Shown here: one piece after another, positions 16,435 through 24,513 of the stretch | Layout of the letters: the number at the start of each line of letters is the position of its first letter | How positions within the stretch are numbered: position 1 is the first letter of the stretch | Source: Shinella sp. UYSO24 | GTDB taxonomy: Bacteria; Pseudomonadota; Alphaproteobacteria; Rhizobiales; Rhizobiaceae | Assembly: GCA_902167985.1 (NCBI GenBank) | Contig: CABHNZ010000021.1 | Location: 1-64,000 of the forward strand | Length of the DNA: 64,000 nt | Direction of reading: 5' to 3' | The notes under the pieces: model-generated | Told to the model about the DNA's origin: nothing | Seen by the model: only the letters and a program-made list of their open reading frames with translations | The model's database searches: none | Translations under genes and position numbers: made by a program

Positions 16435-18562
16435 TGAATACCTCCTCCACCGTGTTCGCGGAAACCGGCAAGCTGATCGTGCAATGCACCCCGTCGGGGC
16501 CAAGCACATAGGATGTTTTCGCTGAAAGTTGATAAGGCAACGCTCGCTCTATCAGCTCGCGCCCCTGGCCGCCGCCGCAGGGCGCGGCTCCCGCTGGCTG
16601 CGTTGCGACCCCGCTTTCACGCCAATCTATGTGCAGCCAAGGCTTGCCGCCGTCACCTATCGGTTCGAATCGCCAGCTGATCAATAAGCGGCCATCTGGT
16701 TGGGCGATCGCACCATACTTCACAGCGTTGGTGGCCAGCTCGTGCAGCCCCATGGCCAGGGTTTGGACGGTGGAGGAGCGCAGACGGATGCCAATTGGGC
16801 CGCTCAGGGCCACCTTGTCGGCGCCGCTGTCAATGGCGTCCATCTCGGCTTTGATCAGTTCGTCGAAAGTCACCCTGTCGAAATCGTTCAGCCGCGAGAG
16901 GAGGCCCTGTACTCGGCCGAGCGCCGTGAGGCGGTCGCGAAAGCGGGGCTGGAAGTCGGCAAGCTCGGCGCTATTGCGGAGCGTCTTGTCCGCCACAGAT
17001 CGGATAACGCCGATAAGATTGCGGGTGCGATGCTGCAATTCCGCGACCAGCACCTCCTGGCGGCCCTGCAGCTCGCGCAGATCGTGGACGTCGGTTGAGG
17101 TGCCGAGCCACTCGACGATAGCGCCGGCGTCGTTTCTGACCGGCGTGGCGCGAGTTTGAAACCAGCGATAAGCCTTGGTGGATGCTTTGCAGACCCGGTA
17201 CTCAACTTCAAACCCGCCCGTTTCCATCGCCTGTGACCACGCTTCTTCCGCGGCAGTGCGGTCGTCTGGGTGAAGCGCATCAAGCCATCCCCATCCAAGG
17301 CTTTCTGCCTCTGACTGGCCCGTGAATGCCCTCCACTGTGAGCTAGACCAAGTCCATCTTCCCCCGTCAACCGCGCGCCAAACCAGTTGCGGAATGCCTT
17401 CGACCAGAGTCTGCAACCGTCCCTCAGCTTCCTGAAGCGCCTCCCCGGCGAGCGTGCTGTCGTGGATATCGACCGCCGCGCCAAACCAGCGAACGATTTC
17501 GCCTCTCTCGTCGCGCACAGGAACGTGGCGCACGAGATGCCAGCGCCAGCCGTCACCAGTCTTATGGATGCGGTGCCGCCGTTCGAGGGGCTCGCCGGTG
17601 GCGAAGGCATGTTCGAACGCCGCACGCGTCTCGGGCAAGTCATCGGGATGGATCGCACGAAGCCAGCCGAAATTGTTGGTCTCCTCAGCCGTCTGGCCCG
17701 TGTAGGTGAGCCAGCGGTCGTTTAGTTGGATCTCCTGACCATCCGGACCCGCCGACCACAACAGCACCGGGACCAGTTCGACCGTCAGTCGCTGCCGCTC
17801 CTCGCTTTCCCACAGCGCCGCCTCCGATTGGTGAAGCTCTGCCAGCACTTGGCGAAGGTCCTGCCCCGCCTTGACGCGCTCGGCGTCCGATGGGCTCAGA
17901 AGTAGCGCGGTGAGGTCGGCGCGCTTCTCCATGACCGCCAGCATGTCCGGCTCGTAGGCTAGCTCAGGATGGGTTTCGGTCCAGTAGTGCGCGGTGCGGA
18001 TGAAGGCGAGATATGCCATCAGCAGCTCGAATCTGGCGTCACCGACCGCGGCCCGTGTAGCCACACGCGCGCGCTCGGAAATTGCGGGCTCGATGAAGAC
18101 CACGGTCAACGCGTCGAAGAGGTCGGCTTCGGCTTGAGAGCCCGGCTCGGGGATAGGCGAGTCTTCGTTGCCTGAGGCGAGCCTGGCCAGCGCGTCCGCC
18201 AGCCTTGTCGCGTCTGGGATAGGCCGGCTGAGGAGCGCGATGACTTCGTCAACGCTTTCCGTCGGTGCGTCAGCGTCGCCAGCCGGCCGGCCGTTGCCAA
18301 GCAGAAAGCCAACGTGACGTATGATGCAGTAGCGGACCACGCAGAAGCGAGATAGGTGGACAAAGAGACGCTCCTTGAAGCGGGAAGGCAGCGGGCTATC
18401 GAGGTAGGCCGCCTTGGCGAAGCCCCACAGCTCCTCGATTAGCCCAGGGGCGGCTTGCGCTGTGCAGAAGAAATTGGGCAACATGCCGAACCGATCGGCG
18501 ACTTCGCGCTGGAAGGGTGTCGCGGCAACGCTGCGGTCTCCGGTGTCGTTAAGCATCCACAT
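16427..18562 (-). CDS. AhpD-like/PAS/PAS/HWE histidine kinase
   Basis: A 711-residue cytoplasmic kinase. Residues 10-235 resemble the AhpD/carboxymuconolactone-decarboxylase fold: Glu64, Cys74, Cys79 and His83 in KERLFVHLSRFCVVRYCIIRH. The Glu-Cys and Cys-His spacings match AhpD, but the CxxC becomes CxxxxC. Two PAS domains follow (about 260-385 and 390-515; FTGQSEAESLGWGWLDALHPDD), then the HWE core: VAELQHRTRNLIGVIRSVAD, HELATNAVKYGAI, WRESG and RELIERALPYQL. The reading frame is uninterrupted. It couples to the receiver at 16063. The N-terminus suggests a redox or peroxide input, which is inference. Confidence 0.88.
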   Translation of the reverse strand: MWMLNDTGDRSVAATPFQREVADRFGMLPNFFCTAQAAPGLIEELWGFAKAAYLDSPLPSRFKERLFVHLSRFCVVRYCIIRHVGFLLGNGRPAGDADAPTESVDEVIALLSRPIPDATRLADALARLASGNEDSPIPEPGSQAEADLFDALTVVFIEPAISERARVATRAAVGDARFELLMAYLAFIRTAHYWTETHPELAYEPDMLAVMEKRADLTALLLSPSDAERVKAGQDLRQVLAELHQSEAALWESEERQRLTVELVPVLLWSAGPDGQEIQLNDRWLTYTGQTAEETNNFGWLRAIHPDDLPETRAAFEHAFATGEPLERRHRIHKTGDGWRWHLVRHVPVRDERGEIVRWFGAAVDIHDSTLAGEALQEAEGRLQTLVEGIPQLVWRAVDGGRWTWSSSQWRAFTGQSEAESLGWGWLDALHPDDRTAAEEAWSQAMETGGFEVEYRVCKASTKAYRWFQTRATPVRNDAGAIVEWLGTSTDVHDLRELQGRQEVLVAELQHRTRNLIGVIRSVADKTLRNSAELADFQPRFRDRLTALGRVQGLLSRLNDFDRVTFDELIKAEMDAIDSGADKVALSGPIGIRLRSSTVQTLAMGLHELATNAVKYGAIAQPDGRLLISWRFEPIGDGGKPWLHIDWRESGVATQPAGAAPCGGGQGRELIERALPYQLSAKTSYVLGPDGVHCTISLPVSANTVEEVFSD

Positions 18563-19010
18563 CTCCTCCCAACCAACCTTTGGACCGTCTTGCTATAGCA
18601 CAAAACCGCGTCCGGAACTCACGGCCGACATTTGAGAAGAAGGCTGTCTTGGCATGATCGATCGCTGCCCGGGCTTCAGCGCGTCGTGTTGTTTGGGAGC
18701 CATCCACGAGAGTGGAAGTTGCAAGGCATTCAAAGCGAAACTCGGTGTGTGAGCTGATCGCGATGATATGTCGGCTCGAGCGGATATCTGTCTGAATGGC
18801 TATTGACAGTTGACGGCTCCAACCTTTCGCTCTCAATGACCCCCAAGCGCCAGGCAGACGCCAGACAGTAGCGAACTACCCAGCGGCCGCGAACCTCCGA
18901 CGTAGACGCTGCCTCTTCGTTCGCGACGCTTGCTTCACGGATCGCGGAGCAAACGCCCTCTCCCGGTTCGCTGAGGCGGAACAGAGCGCAGATTTTGACT
19001 ACTGCGGAAG
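18563..19010. other. Intergenic region, possible degraded gene
   Basis: About 450 bases. On the minus strand one frame near 18640-18790 reads HTEFRFECLATSTLVDGSQ and RRAEARAAIDHAKTAFF. It looks protein-like but has no start signal and is interrupted, so it may be a frameshifted small gene. No stress promoter was found. Confidence 0.3.
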
Positions 19011-19190
19011 CTACTCCTCTTCGTCCCACGTCGCCGGCGAATTTTCCGCTGGTGCCGACGAAGACTGCCGGGTTTCCCATTCGCTGCTGGCCTGGCTCCA
19101 ATGTTCATGGTCCTGGCCATCAGGCATGCCAGACTGTTCCCAAAGCTCGTAGGCGCGCTTGGTGATCCACTCTTCTCTCTGTTCGGGCAT
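19011..19190 (-). CDS. DUF2934 family small protein
   Basis: A 59-residue protein with the DUF2934 signature: ITKRAYELWEQSGMPDGQD and HEHWSQASSEWE. The ATG at 19190 has a textbook AAGGAGG site. It follows the SDR gene on the same strand, so the two may share the promoter at 20137. A second family member lies at 40088-40333. The function of DUF2934 is unknown; it is common in stress regulons of plant-associated bacteria. Confidence 0.75.
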   Translation of the reverse strand: MPEQREEWITKRAYELWEQSGMPDGQDHEHWSQASSEWETRQSSSAPAENSPATWDEEE

Positions 19191-19245
19191 ATCTTCCTCC
19201 TTTTGTATGTTTTTATGCGGTATCTGAGTTCAATTCCTGCGGACC

Positions 19246-20109
19246 TCAGATCATTATCTGTCCGCCGGTGACCGGCACGACGGCACCTGTCATGTAGCTG
19301 CCAAGGTCTGACGCTAGGAGCACATAGGCGCCGGCAAGCTCCGCGGGCTGGCCGGCGCGCTTCAGCAGCGTCTGCTTGCCGAAATTAGCCGATTTTTCCG
19401 GCGGCATGGTCGATGGGATCAGCGGCGTCCAGATAGGTCCCGGCGCCACCGCGTTTACACGGATGCCTTTCTCGGCCACCATTTCCGCCAGCCCTGCCGT
19501 GAAATTAGAAACCGCGCCTTTGGTCGACGCGTAGGCCAGCAGATGTGAGGATGGCTGGCGGGACTGGATTGAGGTCGTATTGATGATCGCGCAACCGGCG
19601 GTCATATGGGGTATCGCTGCCTTGGCCAGGAAAAAGGGGGCGTAAATGTTAGTTCTGAAAGTCCTGTCCCACTCTTCGGCGTTGATGTCGGCGATATCGG
19701 CATAGGTCCGCTGGAATGCGGCATTGTTGACGAGGATGTCCAATCCACCGAGCTCATCCACGGCGCACCTCACCAGGGATTTGCAATGGTCTTCCGAGGT
19801 GATATCGCCTGCCACAACAAGCGCTTTTCGCCCCGCGTCCTCGACCCATTTGGCCGTGTCGCGAGCGTCCTCGTCTTCGTTCAGGTAGGAGATGAGGACG
19901 TCGGCTCCCTCGCGCGCAAAGGCGATCGCCACGGCCTTGCCGATCCCGGAGTCGGCGCCGGTGATCAGCGCCACCTTGTTCTCCAGCCTGCCGCTTCCAT
20001 TGTAGGAGTGCTCTCCATGATCGGGGATAGGTTGCATTATGCCGGTCAGACCAGGTGGCTCCTGCTGCTGCTCGGGTTGTGGCGGCGTGGGGTGACGTTG
20101 CTCAACCAT
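19246..20109 (-). CDS. SDR family oxidoreductase (YghA/general stress type)
   Basis: A 287-residue NAD(P)-dependent short-chain dehydrogenase. A Pro/Gln-rich N-terminus with the GEHSYNGSGRLENKVA lead is followed by the nucleotide motif TGADSGIGKAVA, NNAA, the catalytic Ser (NTTSIQ), YASTK and PGPIWTPLIP. This is the YghA/GSP39 subgroup, associated with stress and aldehyde handling. Start ATG 20109 is preferred for its GGAGGAG site over the earlier in-frame codon. A divergent stress promoter pair lies between it and the DUF6766 gene. Confidence 0.9.
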   Translation of the reverse strand: MVEQRHPTPPQPEQQQEPPGLTGIMQPIPDHGEHSYNGSGRLENKVALITGADSGIGKAVAIAFAREGADVLISYLNEDEDARDTAKWVEDAGRKALVVAGDITSEDHCKSLVRCAVDELGGLDILVNNAAFQRTYADIADINAEEWDRTFRTNIYAPFFLAKAAIPHMTAGCAIINTTSIQSRQPSSHLLAYASTKGAVSNFTAGLAEMVAEKGIRVNAVAPGPIWTPLIPSTMPPEKSANFGKQTLLKRAGQPAELAGAYVLLASDLGSYMTGAVVPVTGGQIMI

Positions 20110-20136
20110 CTTGCTCCTCCAGTTTTGGCAGACGCT

Positions 20137-20161
20137 AACTGGAACCACCTCCCGAAGTTCC
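20137..20161 (-). promoter_or_regulatory. Possible EcfG-type promoter (SDR)
   Basis: On the minus strand GGAAC, 16 bases, AGTT; the -10 is one base off consensus. 27 bases upstream of the SDR start, back to back with the promoter at 20197. Confidence 0.45.
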
Positions 20162-20196
20162 CGAGTGTCGGGATGGTTCTCAACTTTGCGGGTTCA

Positions 20197-20221
20197 GGAA
20201 CTTACGCAGGTGTCAAAGGTT
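20197..20221 (+). promoter_or_regulatory. EcfG-type general stress promoter (DUF6766)
   Basis: GGAAC, 16 bases, GGTT; 23 bases before the DUF6766 start codon. Confidence 0.65.
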
Positions 20222-20244
20222 GCGGGCTTCTCGGAGGCGGAAGC

Positions 20245-20904
20245 ATGCGGTTCTTTCGGGATAACGGACTGACGATCGTGCTGGTCATGCTCACCGTCGG
20301 GAGCCTGCTCGGAATGTTCTTCGCCGGCTGGAGCGTACACAATGACGAGCTTTCTCAACATGCAGCCGCTACAGTGGGGCTCACCGAATACATTGCATCA
20401 GGCCACTTCCTCTCGGCGGTTTTTGAAAACTGGGAGAGCGAGTTTCTGCAAATGTCAGCCTATGTCGTGCTCACCGCGTTTCTGTTTCAGTGGGGATCCG
20501 CGGAATCGCGGGACCCGGACAAAACAGATGTTGAAGCGGAACATGAAAGCGTAACAACGAGTAGCTCCCGACATCGACTGCGCAACTCGCTTCAGCGCAC
20601 TGGCCAAGCGATCTACGCGTATTCGCTGGGCATCGCGCTCTTCAGCTTCTTTGTTGTCAGCTTCGCCATCCATCTCAGGTACAGCGCGGACGCGGCAAAT
20701 GCGCAGGCTATCCTTCGCGGAGAAGAGGTCAGGACGCTCTCCCAGCATCTGACGAGCGCAGAATTCTGGTTCGAGTCTCTACAAAACTGGCAATCCGAAT
20801 TCTTGTCGACCGCCGTAATCGTGGTGCTGTCGATTTTTCTGCGCTTCCGTGGCTCGCCTGAGTCAAAACCGGTCAGCGCGGAAAATGGCAATACAGGACA
20901 CTGA
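20245..20904 (+). CDS. DUF6766 family membrane protein
   Basis: A 219-residue inner-membrane protein with four predicted helices in two similar halves. Each half has a hydrophobic helix (LTIVLVMLTVGSLLGMFFAG; YAYSLGIALFSFFVVSFAIH) followed by an FxxxxENWESEFLQ / FESLQNWQSEFLS motif and another helix. The repeated NWxSEFL motif is the DUF6766 signature. ATG 20245 follows GGAGG, and the stress promoter lies 23 bases upstream. The upstream part of the same frame is antisense to the SDR gene and is not part of this gene. Function unknown. Confidence 0.8.
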   Translation: MRFFRDNGLTIVLVMLTVGSLLGMFFAGWSVHNDELSQHAAATVGLTEYIASGHFLSAVFENWESEFLQMSAYVVLTAFLFQWGSAESRDPDKTDVEAEHESVTTSSSRHRLRNSLQRTGQAIYAYSLGIALFSFFVVSFAIHLRYSADAANAQAILRGEEVRTLSQHLTSAEFWFESLQNWQSEFLSTAVIVVLSIFLRFRGSPESKPVSAENGNTGH

Positions 20905-20929
20905 TCGCCATGATTGGCCAACGAATAAA

Positions 20930-20954
20930 CTCGGGGGCGATGGTCGCCCCTGAG
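20930..20954. terminator. Hairpin between convergent genes
   Basis: An eleven-base stem with one mismatch (CTCGGGGGCGA / TCGCCCCTGAG) and a three-base loop lies between the converging ends at 20904 and 20999. There is no strong T-run on either side, so termination is plausible but unproven. Confidence 0.45.
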
Positions 20955-20998
20955 CAGATGCGGTCAGAGGAGAAGTGAGAGATCAAAACATCCCGTCT

Positions 20999-21208
20999 TC
21001 ATCCTCGAAACTCGCCTTCATTCGAGTCAGCCGGATCGTAGTTGAGGTCGAAATCCTTCTCAGTTTTTTTGCCCGGCGGGTCGCGGTGGACGGTGGCATC
21101 TTCGGAGCCGGTGACAACCGTCGGCTTGGCACTATGGACGCCGTCAGCCCTTCGATCGGCCTGCGACGGCGCGTATTGTCCTTTGGCATCTTTTTCTGGA
21201 TCGGACAT
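20999..21208 (-). CDS. Small hydrophilic protein, 69 aa
   Basis: Disordered, charged protein (MSDPEKDAKGQYAPSQADRR, then DPPGKKTEKDFDLNYDPADS). The ATG at 21208 is preceded by AAGGAG lying inside the end of the upstream gene. Last gene of a three-gene unit running from 21749 that probably shares the promoter at 21784. No family recognised. Confidence 0.6.
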   Translation of the reverse strand: MSDPEKDAKGQYAPSQADRRADGVHSAKPTVVTGSEDATVHRDPPGKKTEKDFDLNYDPADSNEGEFRG

Positions 21209-21209
21209 T

Positions 21210-21410
21210 TCAGTCTCCTTTGGTTGTCCCGGCGTCGGAAAGGTTTTTCCGTACCGGGTTCTGGTTGTTCTCGCCGACGGCGTCACAATCCACATTGGGA
21301 TCGTCCTTTGCCGGCATGTACCCGCGCGGACGATTTTCCTGCGGTCCTTCCCAGCGTGGCGATTGATCGGTCGTGCCTGAAGCTCCGGATTTGGGTGTGT
21401 CTTGCATCAT
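21210..21410 (-). CDS. Small hypothetical protein, 66 aa
   Basis: Hydrophilic, Pro- and Asn-rich (PRWEGPQENRPRGYMPAKDD, CDAVGENNQNPVRKN). Three ATGs lie close together at 21416, 21410 and 21407. The AAGGAG site is best spaced for 21410. Its stop lies one base before the next start, indicating an operon. No recognised domain. Confidence 0.55.
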   Translation of the reverse strand: MMQDTPKSGASGTTDQSPRWEGPQENRPRGYMPAKDDPNVDCDAVGENNQNPVRKNLSDAGTTKGD

Positions 21411-21434
21411 GATCATTCTCCTTACCTGTCTGGC

Positions 21435-21749
21435 TCAGTGACCCGCATGCTGTTCATTGCGTTTGCGTGTCGCTGCGGCCTTTTTGGCCGAGGCGGAGCG
21501 CACAGAGGCCGGCCTATTGGCAGAGGCTTCGCCGCCGATTTGGCCGCCTTTTTTAGACGAGCCATGGCTTTCGGCATGACCGCGACCGGATCCTGATTTA
21601 TTGCCGCCGCCGCTTTCCTTGTTTACGGTGGCCCAGGCGCGTCGCTCGGCTTCCTTTTCCGGCACGCCGCGGTCCTCATATCCTTCCTCGATGTGCTCAG
21701 CTTTGCGCTTCTGTTTGTCAGTATATGCAGACTTGTCACCGCGAGGCAT
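21435..21749 (-). CDS. KGG-motif stress protein (often called plasmid stabilization protein)
   Basis: A 104-residue very basic, low-complexity protein. The N-terminus KSAYTDKQKRKAEHIEEGYE and ERRAWATVNKESGGG is typical of a small rhizobial family often annotated as plasmid stabilization. The C-terminus has SSKKGGQIGGEASANRPASV and a Lys/Ala-rich tail likely to bind nucleic acid. ATG 21749 follows AAGGAG. It is the first gene of a three-gene unit under a good stress promoter. A real role in plasmid stability is not shown by the sequence. Confidence 0.75.
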   Translation of the reverse strand: MPRGDKSAYTDKQKRKAEHIEEGYEDRGVPEKEAERRAWATVNKESGGGNKSGSGRGHAESHGSSKKGGQIGGEASANRPASVRSASAKKAAATRKRNEQHAGH

Positions 21750-21783
21750 GCTCATCTCCTTTTCAACGTTATGATCCGTCTCG

Positions 21784-21808
21784 AACCTCGCCGACAATCG
21801 AGAGTTCC
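21784..21808 (-). promoter_or_regulatory. EcfG-type general stress promoter
   Basis: On the minus strand GGAAC, 16 bases, GGTT; 34 bases upstream of the KGG-motif gene. Confidence 0.65.
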
Positions 21809-21899
21809 CGGACGCTGGTCCCTCAAGGCCGAAAATGATTTGTCGAAGGTCTGCAACTTTCATGTCTTCGCGAAGTTCGCGGGCTATGAGGTGGAGACC

Positions 21900-22272
21900 A
21901 TGATGCAGCCACGGCCCTTGACCGGCAAAACCTATCTTGTCGTCGAAGACGAGTATTTGACGGCCACCATGCTCTCCATGGCATTGGAGGAGGCCGGGGC
22001 GCGGATAGTCGGCCCTGTATCAAATTCAAAGGGCGCCCTGGAGTTGATGGCTGATGAGAGGGACGGCGCAGTCAACGCAGCGATCCCTCGACATCAACCT
22101 GGGCGGATCGATGGATTTTGCTGTCGCCGATCACCTGGCCACTCAAGGAACGCCGATCATCTTTGCAACGGGCTATGATCGGAGCGCTCTTCCCAGTCGA
22201 TTTTCTTCTGAACTCTGCTTCGAAAAGCCCTATGACCATGACGCATTGATTGACGCTCTCGCCAGGCTGTAG
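21900..22272 (+). pseudogene. FAT GUY single-domain response regulator, frameshifted
   Basis: The first part reads TYLVVEDEYLTATMLSMAL and EAGARIVGPVSNSKGALEL. At about 22086 an extra C (CCC for CC) shifts the frame; the second part then reads LDINLGGSMDFAVADHLATQ, TPIIFATGYDRSALP and CFEKPYDHDALI. Removing one C gives a normal 123-residue receiver with phospho-Asp and the FATGY segment that defines the FAT GUY family. It lies just upstream of a second such receiver and near the sigma gene. The indel is likely a sequencing error. ATG 21900 has GGAG upstream. Confidence 0.75.
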
Positions 22273-22317
22273 TTCTTTCGCGAGGGGTGTTTTTAGGTCT
22301 ATTCCAAAGGTAAGCCG

Positions 22318-22710
22318 GTGCACTCGACCAATTTTCTGTATCTTTTCGAAGGCAAGCGCATCCTCGTCGTCGAGGACGAGTATTTTCTTGCTGATGAGAC
22401 GCGCGTGCAGCTTGTCGCACTGAAGGCCGAAGTCGTCGGACCAGCGGGAAATGTCGACGACGCTCTCGAACTAATCGAAACCAGGGATATCGACGCAGCC
22501 ATACTTGACGTGCATCTCGGTGACGAATTGGTGTTTTCGGTAGCGGAGAGGCTGGAGGCGCTCGGTATCCCGTTCGTCTTTGCCACGGGCTACGATCCGA
22601 GCATCGTGCCGGAGAGGTTTTCCGGGTTTTTCCTTTGCGAGAAACCGACGGAGTTGGGGAAGATCGCGCGAGCGCTGTTCGATGAAGGCGGCAATGGCCA
22701 TTTGCAGTGA
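22318..22710 (+). CDS. FAT GUY single-domain response regulator
   Basis: A 130-residue receiver starting at GTG 22318. It has VVEDEYFLADETRVQL, phospho-Asp in AAILDVHLGD, the hallmark IPFVFATGYDPSIVP and CEKPTELGKI. Output-less FAT GUY receivers act with HWE/HisKA_2 kinases upstream of PhyR in other alphaproteobacteria. It lies in tandem with the receiver at 21900 and converges on the sigma factor gene, whose stop is 20 bases away. Confidence 0.88.
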   Translation: MHSTNFLYLFEGKRILVVEDEYFLADETRVQLVALKAEVVGPAGNVDDALELIETRDIDAAILDVHLGDELVFSVAERLEALGIPFVFATGYDPSIVPERFSGFFLCEKPTELGKIARALFDEGGNGHLQ

Positions 22711-22729
22711 GCTTAGGGCTTTCTGATGA

Positions 22730-23223
22730 CTATCGAAGTTCCCTCGCCAGGATTTCTCGGGCGCGATTTACACGGCTTTTCACCGTGCCGATCGGGCAGT
22801 CAAAAGCTAGTGCCGCTGCCTCATAGCTCACGCCTTGAATGAAGATCAAATCAAGCGCGGCCCTGTAATGGTCGGGGAGCCGTCCTATCGCCTCTTCCAG
22901 CTCGTGGCCGCGCACCGACCATTCCTGGGAGGGTTGGACACAGGAGCGCTTTGCACAATCGTCATCCAGCCCGACGACTTCGCGCTTGGCCAGTCCGAAT
23001 TTCGTGCAAAAAGTGTTGCGCATGATCGTGAATAGCCACGATTTCAGCTGGGTCCCCGGCTGGTACTTGTCGAGGTTCGCCAGCGCCTTCACGACAGTTT
23101 CCTGGACAAGGTCATCGACGTCGCTCGCAGAGGTATGAAAGCGTCGCGCAAATTTTGAAGTGCTGGGACATAGCTGACCAGCTCTTTTTCGATTTGCCTT
23201 CTTTGGTATTGGCTGCTGAGCAT
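22730..23223 (-). CDS. EcfG-like ECF sigma factor, N-terminal frameshift
   Basis: Alternative RNA polymerase sigma factor. Region 2 is visible as SASDVDDLVQETVVKALANL and QLKSWLFTIMRNTF; region 4 as LPDHYRAALDLIFIQGVSYE and CPIGTVKSRVNRAREIL. The pattern fits the ECF15/EcfG group of general-stress sigmas. The true N-terminus starts at ATG 23223 (MLSSQYQRRQIEKELVSYVP) behind GGAGGGG. At about 23155 one A appears missing; restoring it joins ALQ to KFARRFHT and gives 164 residues. A perfect EcfG promoter lies 21 bases upstream, suggesting self-activation. No NepR anti-sigma gene is adjacent. Confidence 0.88.
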
Positions 23224-23244
23224 TGGAAACCCCTCCGGTCCAGC

Positions 23245-23269
23245 AACGGGTCAACCGCAATCCCGTTCC
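23245..23269 (-). promoter_or_regulatory. EcfG-type promoter of the sigma factor gene
   Basis: On the minus strand GGAAC, 16 bases, CGTT: exact consensus, 21 bases before the sigma factor start. Implies positive autoregulation. Confidence 0.75.
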
Positions 23270-23394
23270 GACAGCCTAGTCGATGGTACGCTGCCGTACG
23301 GATAGTTTCGGCCAATGGCCGCATGCCTCCAGCGCTGCGGAATTCTCGCGATTGATCGCGAACAAGACGCGATCGAAAAAGTTGCATCCATGCT

Positions 23395-23419
23395 GGAACT
23401 TCAAGATGTGAGACCTGTT
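23395..23419 (+). promoter_or_regulatory. EcfG-type promoter of the esterase operon
   Basis: GGAAC, 16 bases, TGTT; 27 bases before ATG 23447. Divergent from the sigma promoter. The same TGTT variant precedes the other DUF4142 gene at 2554-3084. Confidence 0.5.
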
Positions 23420-23446
23420 CGAGGGCTTCAATCACGAGGACCTCAT

Positions 23447-24501
23447 ATGAACCTGCCCCACGGACGTACAGACTCGCCGCACTTGCGCTGATAGCAGCCA
23501 CCGCTCCAGCAATTCCCAGCTTTGCCCAGGAAATGGCAAAACCAACGACCGAGATGCAGGCCGTGCTCGACAAGCTCGGTGCGCTTGAGGCAAAGCCCTT
23601 CTCTACACTGAGCGTTCCGGAAGCCCGCACACAGGCAAGCCCAGCAGACGCGGCCAAGGCTGTTCAGTGGGACAAGCGCCTTTCCTCAAACCCCGAAGCA
23701 CAGGTGACGACGAAAGACATCACCATTCCGTCGCCTGAGGGCGGGTTGGCCGCACGCGTTTATATCCCGGGCGGCGAGGGGCCTTTTCCGGTCGTGGTCT
23801 ATTACCACGGCGGCGGCTGGGTGGTGGCCGACATCAACGTCTATGATGGTGCGCCACGGGCCTTGGCGATGGGTGCCAACGCGATCGTCGTGTCGGTTGA
23901 ATATCGTCACGCGCCGGAGCACAAATTCCCGGCAGCCCATGACGATGCCTGGACCGCTTACAAATGGGTGGTCGAGAACATCCATGAGCTGAACGGCAAT
24001 TCCGACAGACTGGCCGTTGCGGGCGAGAGCGCCGGCGGTAATTTGGCTGCGAACGTTGCCTTGATGGCCAAAGAGCAGAAGACAAAACAGCCTGTTCATC
24101 AGCTCCTCGTCTATCCGGTCGCCGGCAACGACATGAACACGCCATCCTACAAGGAGAATGACGAGGCCAAGCCGCTCGGCAAGGCCGACATGGAGTGGTT
24201 CGTGAAGAACACGGTCTCCTCCATGGAGGACAGCAAGGATCCGCGCATCAACCTCAACGGCCGTTCTGATCTGGCCGGGGTCGCTCCGGCAACGGTGATC
24301 CTGGCGCAGATCGATCCGCTACGCTCCGATGGCGAGACCTATGCGGCAAAGCTGAAGGATGCGGGCGTGGCGGTCGACCTGAAGACCTATGCCGGCGTGA
24401 CGCATGAGTTCTTCGGCATGGGAAAGGTCGTTCCGGAAGCCAAGCAGGCTCTTGACCAGGCCGTCGCCGATCTCACCGCAGCCTTTGCCAAAGCCAAGTA
24501 A
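23447..24501 (+). CDS. Secreted alpha/beta hydrolase (HSL-type esterase), signal peptide frameshifted
   Basis: Esterase/lipase of the hormone-sensitive-lipase family. It has the oxyanion motif VVVYYHGGGW, the nucleophile elbow VAGESAGGNLAAN, the acid in QIDPLRSDGE and the base in VTHEFFGM. The signal peptide RLAALALIAATAPAIPSFAQ reads in a different frame from ATG 23447; one missing C at about 23463 explains this and restores about 351 residues. An internal ATG at 23533 gives a leaderless product. GAGGA precedes ATG 23447. It is followed after 12 bases by a DUF4142 gene, likely an operon under the stress promoter at 23395. Confidence 0.85.
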
Positions 24502-24513
24502 GGAGAACCGATC

